Counted from the first letter of the stretch, positions 26,707 through 38,518 are shown. The stretch: 64,000 bases of DNA from Rhizobium sp. RU36D (GCF_900176345.1 NZ_FWXU01000003.1:186001-250000); one strand, 5' to 3'. Translations and numbers: made by a program. Notes: generated by a model not told the origin, from the sequence alone.

Positions 26707-27159
26707 TTACTTCAGCAGTTCCTTCACCACGCCGGAGGCCTTGGCGAAATCCATCTTGCCCGTATATTTTTCCTTCAGGGCGTTCATGCACTTGCCCATG
26801 TCGCGCAGGCCTTGGGCACCGGTCTCCGAGATGATGCTGGCGCAGAGTTCGCGCACCTTCTCTTCGGAAATCTGCTCGGGCATGAAGCTGCGGATGACGA
26901 GGATTTCCTGCCGTTCCTGGGCTGCCAGTTCCGGACGGGCATTGTCCTCATAGATCTTGGCGGATTCTTCCCGCTGCTTGATCATCTTCACGAAGATCTG
27001 CATGATGTCGTCGTCGCTGACGGGGTCCTTGCCCAGGCCACGGTTGGCGATGTCGCGATCCTTGATCGCGGTCTGGATCAGCCGCACGGTGGAGGTCCGG
27101 ACCGTGTCCTTAGCCTTCAGCGCATCTTTTAGTTCGTTGGCGAGCCTGTCGCGCATCAT
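26707..27159 (-). CDS. GatB/YqeY-domain protein
   Basis: 150 residues, matching the usual 147-150 of stand-alone YqeY proteins. The pattern MMRDRLANELKDALKAKDTV, STVRLIQTAIKDRDI, DDDIMQIFVKMIKQREESA, ELAAQERQEILVIRSFMPEQ and the final GMVK-like part (MGKCMNALKEKYTGKMDFA) is diagnostic. The fold matches the tRNA-binding tail of GatB, and a role in tRNA-dependent amidation or mischarged tRNA handling is suspected but not established. It is divergent from carA. Confidence 0.93.
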   Translation of the reverse strand: MMRDRLANELKDALKAKDTVRTSTVRLIQTAIKDRDIANRGLGKDPVSDDDIMQIFVKMIKQREESAKIYEDNARPELAAQERQEILVIRSFMPEQISEEKVRELCASIISETGAQGLRDMGKCMNALKEKYTGKMDFAKASGVVKELLK

Positions 27160-27482
27160 CTCTTTTTCTCCCGGAAAGCAGACCGCAAACCGTTAAGGAT
27201 TGTGGCTTTTCCTTGTCATTTGTCACGGTGTCATAGCCATGGTCGCACAGACAATCAAATCAATTAGACAAGCTGTTGAAATGGTTTGGTAATAAAACCA
27301 AGCTTTCCACAGTGTCCGATTGACCCGCCGGAACGTTTTGGCTATTTTCCGGCACCTGCACGACATTTGGCATCAGGGTTTCAAACGCGAAGGTTAACTC
27401 GCGGGCCCTGGCTTGCGATATAGATGGCCCCTAGCCACCTGCCCTTCAAGGTCGGTGCTTCAAGGGCGGAAACGGATAAAAG
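27160..27482. other. yqeY-carA intergenic region
   Basis: 323 bases between divergent starts. An AT-rich segment near 27250-27300 likely holds the promoters. Close to carA, GCCCTT and AAGGGC (about 27441-27472) can pair around a 15-base loop, which could affect translation. There is no T-run, so attenuation is not supported. Confidence 0.4.
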
Positions 27483-28688
27483 ATGACCTCGACAGCCCCT
27501 TGGACCACCCAGAAGCCTACCGCCATGCTCGTTCTTGCCGACGGCACTGTCATCGAGGGTCGCGGTATTGGCGCGACCGGAAAGGTGCAGGCGGAAGTGG
27601 TCTTCAACACCGCGCTGACCGGCTACCAGGAAATCCTGACCGACCCCTCCTATCTCGGCCAGATCGTCACCTTCACCTTCCCGCATATCGGCAATGTCGG
27701 CGCCAATGACGAGGATATCGAGGACCTGACGCCCGCCGCCCGGCACGGTGCGGTCGGCGTTATCTTCAAGGCCGACATCACCGATCCCTCGAACTACCGC
27801 GCCGCCAAGCATCTTGACGTCTGGCTGAAGTCCCGCGGCATCATCGGCCTTGCCGGCATAGACACCCGCGCCCTGACGGCCTGGATCCGTGAGCATGGCG
27901 CACCGAACGCCGTGATCGCCCATGATCCGCAGGGTGTTTTCGACATCGAAGCCCTGAAGGCCGAGGCGCGCGCCTGGAGCGGGCTCGAAGGGCTCGACCT
28001 CGCCAAGGTTGCCACCTCTGGTCAGTCCTCCCAGTGGAACGAAAAGCCCTGGGTCTGGAACGAGGAATATGCCGCGCTCAATGCCGCCGACGCGCGCTAT
28101 CACGTGGTTTGCATCGACTACGGCGTGAAGCGCAACATTCTGCGCCTGTTTGCCGGGCTGGACTGCCGCGTCACCATCGTGCCCGCCACCACGAGCGCTG
28201 AGGACATCCTGGCGCTGAAGCCAGACGGCATCTTCCTGTCGAATGGCCCTGGAGACCCGGCAGCAACGGGCGAATATGCCGTGCCGGTGATTCAGTCGCT
28301 GATCAAGACGGATATCCCGACCTTCGGCATCTGCCTCGGTCACCAGATGCTGGCGCTTGCCGTCGGCGGCAAGACTGAAAAGATGCATCAGGGCCACCAC
28401 GGCGCTAACCATCCCGTCAAGGATTTCACCACCGGCAAGGTCGAGATCGTCTCGATGAACCACGGTTTCGCGGTGGACTCCAAGTCCCTGCCCGAGGGCA
28501 TCGAAGAGACCCATATATCGCTGTTCGACAACACCAATTGCGGCCTGCGCGTCACCGGCAAGCCGGTGTTTTCGGTGCAGCATCACCCGGAAGCATCGCC
28601 CGGCCCGCAGGACAGCCACTATCTGTTCCGCCGCTTCGTCAACATGCTGCGCGAGCGCAAGGGCGAACCGGCACTGGCCGAGCGCTGA
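27483..28688 (+). CDS. carA: Carbamoyl-phosphate synthase small subunit
   Basis: 401 residues, the usual length. The N-terminal small-subunit domain (TAMLVLADGTVIEGRG, VVFNTALTGYQEILTDPSYL) is followed by a class I glutamine amidotransferase domain with the nucleophile in GICLGHQMLALAVGG and the His-Glu pair in QHHPEASPGP. It releases ammonia from glutamine and channels it to CarB for carbamoyl phosphate, used in arginine and pyrimidine synthesis. The large subunit gene is about 4.5 kb downstream on the same strand, with other genes between. Confidence 0.98.
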   Translation: MTSTAPWTTQKPTAMLVLADGTVIEGRGIGATGKVQAEVVFNTALTGYQEILTDPSYLGQIVTFTFPHIGNVGANDEDIEDLTPAARHGAVGVIFKADITDPSNYRAAKHLDVWLKSRGIIGLAGIDTRALTAWIREHGAPNAVIAHDPQGVFDIEALKAEARAWSGLEGLDLAKVATSGQSSQWNEKPWVWNEEYAALNAADARYHVVCIDYGVKRNILRLFAGLDCRVTIVPATTSAEDILALKPDGIFLSNGPGDPAATGEYAVPVIQSLIKTDIPTFGICLGHQMLALAVGGKTEKMHQGHHGANHPVKDFTTGKVEIVSMNHGFAVDSKSLPEGIEETHISLFDNTNCGLRVTGKPVFSVQHHPEASPGPQDSHYLFRRFVNMLRERKGEPALAER

Positions 28689-28714
28689 GCCGAACGGCGA
28701 TGATTGGATTTGGA

Positions 28715-28742
28715 ATGGCCGGGGTTAAATCCCGGCCATTTT
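28715..28742. terminator. carA terminator overlapping the MATE gene end
   Basis: ATGGCCGGG (28715-28723) pairs with CCCGGCCAT (28731-28739) around a 7-base loop, and TTTT follows on the plus strand. The stop codon of the convergent MATE gene lies within the hairpin. It probably ends transcription from both sides. Confidence 0.85.
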
Positions 28743-30125
28743 CATTTCATGACGCACCTTGGACAGGAACCGGAGGCTCAAAAGAACGGCCGCACTGCCA
28801 AGCCCCACAAGGAAGCCGAGCCAGATTCCGACGCTTCCCATGCCCGCGGGAAAGGCCAGGAGCCAGGCCAGGAAAAAGCCGATCGGCCAATAGGAAGCGA
28901 GCGCCAGCAACATCGGCACGCGCGCATCCTTCAATCCGCGTAGCAGCCCGCTGGCGATGGCCTGGAGACCGTCCACCAACTGGAATATGCCGGCAATCAC
29001 CACCAACGGTCCCGCTACGGCAAGCACGGCAGCGGCTTCCGGCGTATTTTCATTAAGGAAAAAGCCGGCAAAAAACTGCGGCGCCACCGCAAACAGAATA
29101 CCGCCCGTCAGCGAGAAGGCGGCGGCAATACCGAGAACCGCGATGGCCGCCCGCACCAGATCCCCATATTGTCCCCGTCCATGGGCCACGCCGATGCGCA
29201 CGGTTGCCGCCTGCGACAAACCGAGCGGGATCATGAAGGCAATGGACGCGAGTTGCAGGGCAATACCGTGAGCGGCAAGCTCGATCGTGCCAATCCGTCC
29301 CATCAGCAGCGACGCCGCCGCAAACAGGCTGACTTCGGCAAGCACGGTAACGCTGATCGGCAGTCCCAGATGCACGACATCCCAAAGCGCCCGCCAGTCC
29401 GGCCGCCAGAAGCGCACGAACAACTCGTAGCGACGCGTCGACGGTTCCCACTGGATATAGGCGACCATCAGGAGAAAGCTCACCACATTGGCGACAACCG
29501 CCACGATGGCCGCCCCGCGCATGCCCAGTTCCGGCAGCCCGAGATGGCCGAGCACGAGGCCGTAGGCCAGTACGGCATTCAGCACCAGCGTCAACAGCGT
29601 GACCCAGAGAATGATACCGGCCTTGCCGGTGGCGCTGACGAGTGCGCGCAAGACTGCAAACAGCAGCGCGGGCAAGAGGCCGTATTGGCTGATGGCGAGA
29701 TAATCCGCGGCAAGCTTTGCGACCTCGGGCTTCTGCCCCAAGGCCAGCAGGATCGTCTCCGCAAAGTAGAAAGCCGGAAGCGTGAGGATCGCATAGGCGA
29801 TCGAGACCCACATGCCCATGCGCATCGAGCGACGGACCGAGATCGCGTCGCCCCGCCCGAAGGCCTGCGCCACCATCGGCACGACGGCGATCGAAAATCC
29901 CTGACCGAAGATGAAGATGGTGAAAAAGAACTGCCCAGCGAGCACCAACGCGGCCAAGGGCGCAGCGCCCAATTGCCCGACAATGATGACGTCCGTGGTG
30001 TGGATGCCGAGCTGCGCCAGTTGCGCGCCGATCAACGGAATCCCGAGCGACAGGGTCGCACGGATATGCGCCGCCCAGCTATCGACGGCTCCGCGATGCG
30101 GCTCTAGGGTCGCTTGCGCAAACAT
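28725..30125 (-). CDS. MATE-family multidrug efflux transporter (NorM-like)
   Basis: 466 residues from ATG 30125, which has CTGGAG seven bases upstream. About twelve hydrophobic segments are visible in two similar halves; the first begins LSLGIPLIGAQLAQLGIHTTDVI and the second LGLPISVTVLAEVSLFAAASLLMGRIG. The wording of both halves is that of NorM-type transporters, which use Na+ or H+ gradients to expel cationic drugs through the inner membrane. A terminator-like hairpin lies between the probable promoter and the start. Its end overlaps the carA terminator. Confidence 0.93.
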   Translation of the reverse strand: MFAQATLEPHRGAVDSWAAHIRATLSLGIPLIGAQLAQLGIHTTDVIIVGQLGAAPLAALVLAGQFFFTIFIFGQGFSIAVVPMVAQAFGRGDAISVRRSMRMGMWVSIAYAILTLPAFYFAETILLALGQKPEVAKLAADYLAISQYGLLPALLFAVLRALVSATGKAGIILWVTLLTLVLNAVLAYGLVLGHLGLPELGMRGAAIVAVVANVVSFLLMVAYIQWEPSTRRYELFVRFWRPDWRALWDVVHLGLPISVTVLAEVSLFAAASLLMGRIGTIELAAHGIALQLASIAFMIPLGLSQAATVRIGVAHGRGQYGDLVRAAIAVLGIAAAFSLTGGILFAVAPQFFAGFFLNENTPEAAAVLAVAGPLVVIAGIFQLVDGLQAIASGLLRGLKDARVPMLLALASYWPIGFFLAWLLAFPAGMGSVGIWLGFLVGLGSAAVLLSLRFLSKVRHEMKMAGI

Positions 30126-30135
30126 GATGATGCTC

Positions 30136-30180
30136 CAGACAGAAAAAGCCGCCTGCATTTTAGGCAAGCGGCGCTTTTTT
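30136..30180 (-). promoter_or_regulatory. Terminator-like hairpin in the MATE leader
   Basis: On the minus strand CGCTTGC and GCAGGCG pair around a 7-base loop; after a 2-base bulge, AAAAAGC and GCTTTTT extend the stem. The run of T lies about 20 bases before the MATE start. Further upstream, AGCGGCTTT could instead pair with AAAGCGCCGCT and break the hairpin. This is the layout of an attenuator, though the hairpin is symmetric and could also act on plus-strand RNA. Confidence 0.45.
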
Positions 30181-30369
30181 CTGCATAGGAGAAAGCCGCT
30201 CGAGGGGCAATCCCAATTTCATAGCCAGTGATATTTGTGGCCGACACATCATCAGGACTGATGGGTTTTACGCTCGCATCGGCTCAATCGCGCGGGGATA
30301 ACCGGCCAACCGGCCTTTCGCTCTGCCCGCCACCACGCTTAACTGCCCCTATTTTGGGGGATGATGCAA

Positions 30370-30849
30370 ATGGTTGAACTACTCTGGCGCGGCGTGATCA
30401 TCGGCATCGGTGCCACGATCCTCATGGATCTCTGGGCGATCGTGCTTAATCGCGTATTTGCGCAGCCGCGCGCCAATTGGGCGCCGGTGGGCCGCTGGTT
30501 TTATCACCTGAAAAGCGGCAGGATGTTTCACGACAGCATCGCGACATCAGACGCCTATGCCCATGAACTGGCGCTCGGCTGGGTCAGTCATTATGCCGTC
30601 GGCATTCTCTATGGCGTGCTGCTGGCGGTGTTCGTTGGGCCGACCTGGTTTGCCGAACCGACATTCCTGCCCGCATGGATCTGGGGCATCGTGACCGTCG
30701 GCGCCGGCTGGTTCCTTCTCCAGCCCGGTCTCGGGCTTGGCTGGGCGGCATCGAAAACGCCCAATCCAATGAAGGTCCGCGCCCTGAACCTGGTGGCCCA
30801 CACCGTCTTTGCACTGGGCCTCTGGGGCACGGCGCTGCTGATCCGCTGA
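30370..30849 (+). CDS. DUF2938 membrane protein
   Basis: About 159 residues. The GGGGG ribosome site lies directly before ATG 30361 and nine bases before ATG 30370, so 30370 is preferred. Four hydrophobic segments (VIIGIGATILMDLWAIVL, VGILYGVLLAVFVG, IVTVGAGWFLLQPGLGLGWAAS, LVAHTVFALGLWGTALL) and the motif PMKVRALNLVAHTVFALGLW match DUF2938. The family has no known function. It stands alone, divergent from the MATE gene. Confidence 0.88.
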   Translation: MVELLWRGVIIGIGATILMDLWAIVLNRVFAQPRANWAPVGRWFYHLKSGRMFHDSIATSDAYAHELALGWVSHYAVGILYGVLLAVFVGPTWFAEPTFLPAWIWGIVTVGAGWFLLQPGLGLGWAASKTPNPMKVRALNLVAHTVFALGLWGTALLIR

Positions 30850-30863
30850 ACGTCCGGAATGAT

Positions 30864-30885
30864 TGCGGCCGGCAAACCGGCCGCA
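30864..30885. terminator. Hairpin between convergent genes
   Basis: TGCGGCCGG (30864-30872) and CCGGCCGCA (30877-30885) form a perfect 9-bp stem with loop CAAA between the DUF2938 gene and the convergent metallopeptidase gene. No T-run follows. Confidence 0.55.
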
Positions 30886-30892
30886 GCAAAGA

Positions 30893-31804
30893 TCAGATAT
30901 CGCCCGAGAACGTGTCGCAGGACTGGAAATTACCACTGTCAAAGCCGCGCTTGAACCACTCCATGCGCTGGGCCGAGGTGCCGTGGTTGAAGCTCTCCGG
31001 CACCACATAACCCTGGGAGCGCTTCTGCAGGGTGTCGTCGCCGATCTGCCGTGCGGCATTCAGCGCCTCCTCCAGATCACCGCGCTCCAGCAGCCCCTTT
31101 TGCTCGGTATATTTGCCCCAGATCCCGGCGAAGCAATCCGCCTGCAACTCGACGCGGACGGACATCTGGTTGGCTTCCACCTCCGACATGGTCTGCCGCA
31201 TCTGGTTGAACTTCGGCAGGATGCCGGTGAGGTTCTGGACGTGATGGCCGACCTCGTGGGCGATCACATAGGCCTCGGCAAAGTCGCCCGAGGCGCCGAA
31301 CTTGTCCTTGAGTTCACGGAAGAACGCGGTGTCCAGATAGACCTTGCGGTCTCCCGGGCAGTAGAAGGGACCTGTTGCGGAGGAGGCAAAGCCGCAAGCG
31401 GAGTTGGTGCTGCCGGAAAACAGCACGAGCGTCGGCTCCTCATAGGTCGCCCCCTCGGCCTGGAAGATGCCGTGCCAGGTGTCTTCGGTTTCGGCCAGAA
31501 CAGTGCGCACGAAAGCCGTCATTTCGTCATTCTGCGGCGTCGACCGCTGCTGCTCGCTCGTCTGCGTCTGCACGCCCGAGCCACTGCCGTCATCCAGCAG
31601 CGTCAGCGGATTGATGCCCAGGAACCAACAGACGATCAGGATCAGGACGATCGAGCCGATGCTCAATCCGCCGCCCCGACGGCCACCAGTCGGAATGCGG
31701 AAACCGCCACCGCCAAACTGGCCAGTGCCCCTGCCACCGCGTCCGAACGACGTGCCACGACGGTCTTCAACATTGTCCGATTGACGTCGGCCCTTCCATT
31801 CCAT
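30893..31804 (-). CDS. Neutral zinc metallopeptidase (YpfJ family)
   Basis: 303 residues. A charged Gly-rich N-terminus (TGQFGGGGFRIPTGGRRGGG) precedes a single membrane helix (LSIGSIVLILIVCWFLGINPL). The catalytic region has the HExxH motif in AYVIAHEVGHHVQNLTGI, together with ACGFASSATGPFYCPGDRKVYLDTAFF and the later VRVELQADCFAGIW with a possible third metal ligand. This is the YpfJ/KPN_02809 family, membrane-anchored with the protease domain outside the cytoplasm. Biological substrates are not known. It stands alone. Confidence 0.92.
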   Translation of the reverse strand: MEWKGRRQSDNVEDRRGTSFGRGGRGTGQFGGGGFRIPTGGRRGGGLSIGSIVLILIVCWFLGINPLTLLDDGSGSGVQTQTSEQQRSTPQNDEMTAFVRTVLAETEDTWHGIFQAEGATYEEPTLVLFSGSTNSACGFASSATGPFYCPGDRKVYLDTAFFRELKDKFGASGDFAEAYVIAHEVGHHVQNLTGILPKFNQMRQTMSEVEANQMSVRVELQADCFAGIWGKYTEQKGLLERGDLEEALNAARQIGDDTLQKRSQGYVVPESFNHGTSAQRMEWFKRGFDSGNFQSCDTFSGDI

Positions 31805-31900
31805 GTCTTAGTCCTTTCAAGCCGACAGCTAACTTACGCGCGGAAACGCTCTATAGCCAATTGCGTTCCCGACCAACACCGGAATTGCCTTGGGTGCAGA

Positions 31901-32587
31901 TCACGCGGATCGTGCACTGCTGGTCGCATAAGCATAGGCGCCGCCGCGCTCCAGCGCCTTTTTATAGGCAGGACGGGCGCGGATGCGGTCGAGATAGTCC
32001 TGGATCGCACCCGTCTCACCCATGTTGCCGATGCGCGTCATGCCCGCCTCGACCGGAAAGCTCATGGCAATATCGGCGGCGGAAAACTCTGGCCCTGCAA
32101 ACCATCCGTCGCGGGCCAGTTCCGAATTCCAGAAGGCGACGTTATCAGCGAGCTGCGGATCGGTCAGCTTGTTCTGCACGCCCTTGGCGATCATGGCGGC
32201 GATCGGTCGGATGAAGAACGGCACCTGGGTGGGGATCTTGAGGAAGACCAGCTTCATCAGCAGAAGCGGCATGGCAGATCCCTCGGCGAAATGCAGCCAA
32301 TAGGTATAGCGCAGCCGCTCATCCGTGCCCTGGGCCGGGCGCAGGCGAGAAGATTCGCCATAGCTATCGATGAGATATTCGATGATGGCACCGCTTTCGG
32401 CGATGATCCGTCCCTTGTCCTCAATAACGGGGGACTTGCCGAGCGGGTGAACCTTCTTCAGGCTCTCCGGCGCCCGCATATCGGGTCCACGCTTGTAATG
32501 CTTGATCTCGTAGTCGAGCCCGAGTTCTTCCAGCAGCCAGAGAATGCGATGTGCACGAGAGTTGTCGAGATAATGGACGATGATCAA
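31901..32587 (-). CDS. Glutathione S-transferase family protein
   Basis: 228 residues if translation starts at the TTG at 32587, with GGAAAGG upstream; no ATG lies at the proper place and the longer frame to 32689 adds unlike sequence. The thioredoxin-like N-terminal domain begins VHYLDNSRAHRILWLLEELG and carries HPLGKSPVIED and the glutathione-binding ESGAIIEYL. The helical C-terminal domain has FSAADIAMSFPVE, the GST motif. The catalytic Ser or Tyr would be in NSRAHRI. The substrate is unknown. Confidence 0.88.
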   Translation of the reverse strand: MIIVHYLDNSRAHRILWLLEELGLDYEIKHYKRGPDMRAPESLKKVHPLGKSPVIEDKGRIIAESGAIIEYLIDSYGESSRLRPAQGTDERLRYTYWLHFAEGSAMPLLLMKLVFLKIPTQVPFFIRPIAAMIAKGVQNKLTDPQLADNVAFWNSELARDGWFAGPEFSAADIAMSFPVEAGMTRIGNMGETGAIQDYLDRIRARPAYKKALERGGAYAYATSSARSA

Positions 32588-32727
32588 GGCGATACCTTTC
32601 CTGCTGCGCTGAGGCGGAATGCCATCATTTAGCGTGGTTCCGACAGAAGTCGATGCCACAACCCACCGGCAGGGAACAAGAGGTACCAATCAGGCTTTAT
32701 CACTCATCCCAGATGGAGGAGGAAACC

Positions 32728-32928
32728 ATGGGTATCGAGCAAGCACCAACGGAAAAAGGCAAGGAAGCCGCACGCGGATTGCGCAAGAGCGCTGCACGCG
32801 ACGAGAAGAAGGTGGAAGCCCGGAAGGGCTCAGACCTCGCGAAAGGTGCCGATCGCGTCGAAGAGCGGGCCAAGAGTTCCGACGGCAAGAGCGCTGGCGC
32901 CAAGCAGAAGCCACGCACGACAGGCTGA
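32728..32928 (+). CDS. Small hydrophilic Lys/Arg/Glu-rich protein
   Basis: 66 residues with a very strong ribosome site (GGAGGAGGAAACC) before the ATG. The protein is almost entirely charged (KGKEAARGLRKSAARDEKKVE, DRVEERAKSSDGKSAG), with no hydrophobic core, so it is probably disordered or binds nucleic acid. A clear rho-independent terminator lies about 50 bases after the stop, supporting a real short transcript. The family is not recognised; it recalls small stress-induced proteins of rhizobia. Confidence 0.7.
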   Translation: MGIEQAPTEKGKEAARGLRKSAARDEKKVEARKGSDLAKGADRVEERAKSSDGKSAGAKQKPRTTG

Positions 32929-32974
32929 CGACACTGCGCCCACACATTAAACCTTCGTGCACATAACCTGCATG

Positions 32975-33013
32975 AGGCTTCAGCGCCGCAAGAACGCCGC
33001 TGAAGCCTTTGTT
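32975..33013 (+). terminator. Rho-independent terminator
   Basis: GGCTTCAGCG (32976-32985) pairs with CGCTGAAGCC (32998-33007), followed by TTTGTTT. It ends the small gene at 32728-32928 before the carB promoter region. Confidence 0.85.
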
Positions 33014-33205
33014 TATGGCGATCCGATACACCTTTACGCCTTGTCAAACTTTTCCTGTCGATTCCGTCATCTCAGGGGTTCCGCTCTGCCACACATTTCC
33101 CTATAAGCCGCTTCTAGCCTGAAAAGACCCACGATCTGCGCCCGGCCGGTGATGCCTCTCACCGCAGCCGGTTTTTCGCGCAGCCTGAAAGCGGAATGAC
33201 GAACC

Positions 33206-36700
<3,495 letters not shown>

Positions 36701-36706
36701 GGCCTC

Positions 36707-36961
36707 ATGAACAAGCCGCTCCGATTCACCGTCCATGCACAAACGGTTGTATCGGAGCGGGGGCTTGAAGTCGCTTGGATTGAAGACGCCGTTTTTAATC
36801 CAGACTGGACGGAAATCGATCCCTCGGGCCCGCCCTTGGAGCGACGCTATCGCCGCATTGAAGAACGCGACGGCAGAATACTGCGCGTAATCTGCTTGGA
36901 AGATGCCGATGAAATTCGTATTATTACGGCATTCCTCGACCGGAAGGCGCAGAAGCCGTGA
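36707..36961 (+). CDS. DUF4258-type small protein (possible toxin)
   Basis: 84 residues, starting 7 bases after the carB stop. The layout RFTVHAQTVVSERGLEVAWIEDAVFNPDW, then RRIEERDGRILRVICLEDADEIRIITAFLDRK matches DUF4258: a His near the start, and the ending pattern with a paired strand and FLDRK. The fold resembles the RelE/BrnT group of mRNA-cleaving toxins. It overlaps the DUF2283 gene by four bases (GTGA), so the two are a translationally coupled pair. Codon use is more AT-rich than carB. A toxin role is inferred from size, fold and pairing only. Confidence 0.8.
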   Translation: MNKPLRFTVHAQTVVSERGLEVAWIEDAVFNPDWTEIDPSGPPLERRYRRIEERDGRILRVICLEDADEIRIITAFLDRKAQKP

Positions 36962-37155
36962 CGAAACCCAAGCTTGAATATGATCCAGCAGCAAACGCTG
37001 CCTATGTCAGGTTCTCCAGTGAACCTGTGCTCGAATCCGAGGAAGTTTCTCAAGGCATCGTCCTGGATTATGACCGCAATGGCCATATCGTCGGCATGGA
37101 AATCCTGAACGCACGGACAAATCTTCCGGCAGCGGTGCTTGACGCAGCAGCCTGA
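36958..37155 (+). CDS. DUF2283 small protein
   Basis: 65 residues starting at a GTG that overlaps the TGA of the DUF4258 gene. The sequence KLEYDPAANAAYVRFSSEPV, then SQGIVLDYDRNGHIVGMEILNA is a textbook DUF2283 domain. The pairing DUF4258-DUF2283 is frequent in bacterial genomes as I recall and has the look of a toxin-antitoxin unit with the toxin gene first. No DNA-binding motif is present here, so it would have to neutralise by direct binding. Confidence 0.88.
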   Translation: MTKPKLEYDPAANAAYVRFSSEPVLESEEVSQGIVLDYDRNGHIVGMEILNARTNLPAAVLDAAA

Positions 37156-37225
37156 GCACTGAACTCACTTTTCCTATTTCAACAGCCGCCCATTGACGCC
37201 ACCCTTGCTATCCTTTATTTAACCT

Positions 37226-37243
37226 ATCAGTTAATTAACTGAT
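37226..37243. promoter_or_regulatory. Perfect palindrome, probable ArsR operator
   Basis: ATCAGTTAATTAACTGAT is a perfect 18-base palindrome ending 15 bases before the start of the ArsR-type gene. Its position would overlap the promoter or start of transcription, so autorepression is likely. Dimeric winged-helix repressors bind sites of this size and symmetry. Confidence 0.75.
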
Positions 37244-37258
37244 CGGCTAACTTCAGCA

Positions 37259-37615
37259 ATGGACCCCCTCTCCGAAACCCTGTCCGCCCTGGCCGACCCC
37301 ACCCGCCGCGCCATCCTTGCGCGGCTGTCGCGGGGCGAGGCCACGGTCAATGAACTTGCCGCACCTTTTTCCATGAGCCTGCCGGCCGTATCCAAGCACC
37401 TGAAAGTGCTGGAAAAGGCCAAGCTGATCTCCCGCGGGAGAAGCGCCCAATGGCGGCCCTGCAGGCTGGAGCCGGAGCCGTTGAAGATCGTGGATCATTG
37501 GCTCGATGAATACCGAAGCCTTTGGGAACAGCGGTTCAACCGGCTGGAGGCCTATCTCGAAAGCGTTAAATCGCCATCAGACAAGGAGAGTGACGGCAGT
37601 GACCGACAAGCTTGA
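37259..37615 (+). CDS. ArsR-family transcriptional regulator
   Basis: 118 residues. The winged-helix sequence SETLSALADPTRRAILARLSRGE, VNELAAPFSMSLPAVSKHLKVLEKAKLISRGR and the tail PLKIVDHWLDEYRSLWEQRF match the metal-independent ArsR subgroup that is paired with SRPBCC (AHSA1) genes. No cysteine metal site is seen. It is the first gene of a three-gene operon and overlaps the next by 17 bases. A perfect palindrome just upstream is the probable operator. Confidence 0.93.
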   Translation: MDPLSETLSALADPTRRAILARLSRGEATVNELAAPFSMSLPAVSKHLKVLEKAKLISRGRSAQWRPCRLEPEPLKIVDHWLDEYRSLWEQRFNRLEAYLESVKSPSDKESDGSDRQA

Positions 37616-38048
37616 AATCCTCAACACCCGCCTGATTGCGGCCCGCCGCCAGGATGTGTTCGACGCCTTTGCCGAACCGCCACAACTGGAGCAATGGTGG
37701 GGGCCGGATGGTTTCACCAACAAGGTCCCGCATTCTGACCTGCGCCCCGGTGGCCAATGGCGCATCATCATGACCGCCTCGAATGGCACGGATTTTGACA
37801 ATCTCTGCACCTTCGAAGAGGTCGTGATGCCCGAGCGCGTCAGCTATATCCACCACGAACCCATGCATGTCTTCCACATGAGCATGGTATTCGAAGAGGA
37901 GGCCGGCGGCACGCGCCTTACCTGGCGCATGCTGTTCGACAGGACAGAGGAAAATCTCGAACTCGAAAAATTTCTGGCGGCAGCCAATGAGCAAAACTTC
38001 GATCGCCTGGAAAGACACCTTCAACAGACCGGAAAGATCCTGTCATGA
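37599..38048 (+). CDS. SRPBCC (AHSA1-like) protein
   Basis: 149 residues starting at a GTG ten bases after AAGGAG; it overlaps the ArsR gene. The pattern LIAARRQDVFDAFAEPPQLEQWWGPDGFTN, then DLRPGGQWRIIM and TRLTWRMLFD is typical of the AHSA1/START-like fold with a deep hydrophobic pocket. Relatives bind lipids or small aromatic compounds, or act as Hsp90 co-chaperones; specificity is unknown. It shares the operon with another SRPBCC gene, possibly a duplication. Confidence 0.9.
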   Translation: MTDKLEILNTRLIAARRQDVFDAFAEPPQLEQWWGPDGFTNKVPHSDLRPGGQWRIIMTASNGTDFDNLCTFEEVVMPERVSYIHHEPMHVFHMSMVFEEEAGGTRLTWRMLFDRTEENLELEKFLAAANEQNFDRLERHLQQTGKILS

Positions 38049-38518
38049 CATCCGCACTCGACCCGACCACAACGCTATCGGTCTCGCGCAGCGTCAAGGC
38101 GCCGCCTGCGCTCGTCTTCCAGATGTTTTCCGACGCCCGCCACCTTGATGCCTGGTGGGGGCCTGACGGCTTCACCAACGAGACCCATGCCCTGGATTTC
38201 TCCGTCGGGGGTGTTTGGCACTACACAATGCATGGCCCCGACGGCAAAGCCTGGCCGAACTGGATCCGCTACCGGGAGATCGACCCGCCCTCCCGCCTGC
38301 TCTACGATCACGGCGGCGAACTCGGTGAACCCGCACATTTCGAAGGCCTCATCACCTTCGAAGCTGACGAAGACGCTACCCTCGTAACGCTGACATTGAT
38401 CTTCCCCACAGCAGAAGCCCGGAACGCCACGCTGAAGTTCGGCGCAGTCGAAGGCGGCAACCAGACGCTTGCCAAACTCGACGCCTTTGTCACCCGGCAG
38501 GCGGCCGGCGAGCACTGA
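38045..38518 (+). CDS. SRPBCC (AHSA1-like) protein, second copy
   Basis: 157 residues; ATGA overlap with the previous stop implies coupled translation. Its pattern VSRSVKAPPALVFQMFSDARHLDAWWGPDGFTNE mirrors the first copy, as do DFSVGGVWHYTM and VTLTLIF. The two differ in the pocket-lining segments, so they may bind different ligands or form a heterodimer. The ArsR gene controls both. Confidence 0.9.
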   Translation: MTSALDPTTTLSVSRSVKAPPALVFQMFSDARHLDAWWGPDGFTNETHALDFSVGGVWHYTMHGPDGKAWPNWIRYREIDPPSRLLYDHGGELGEPAHFEGLITFEADEDATLVTLTLIFPTAEARNATLKFGAVEGGNQTLAKLDAFVTRQAAGEH

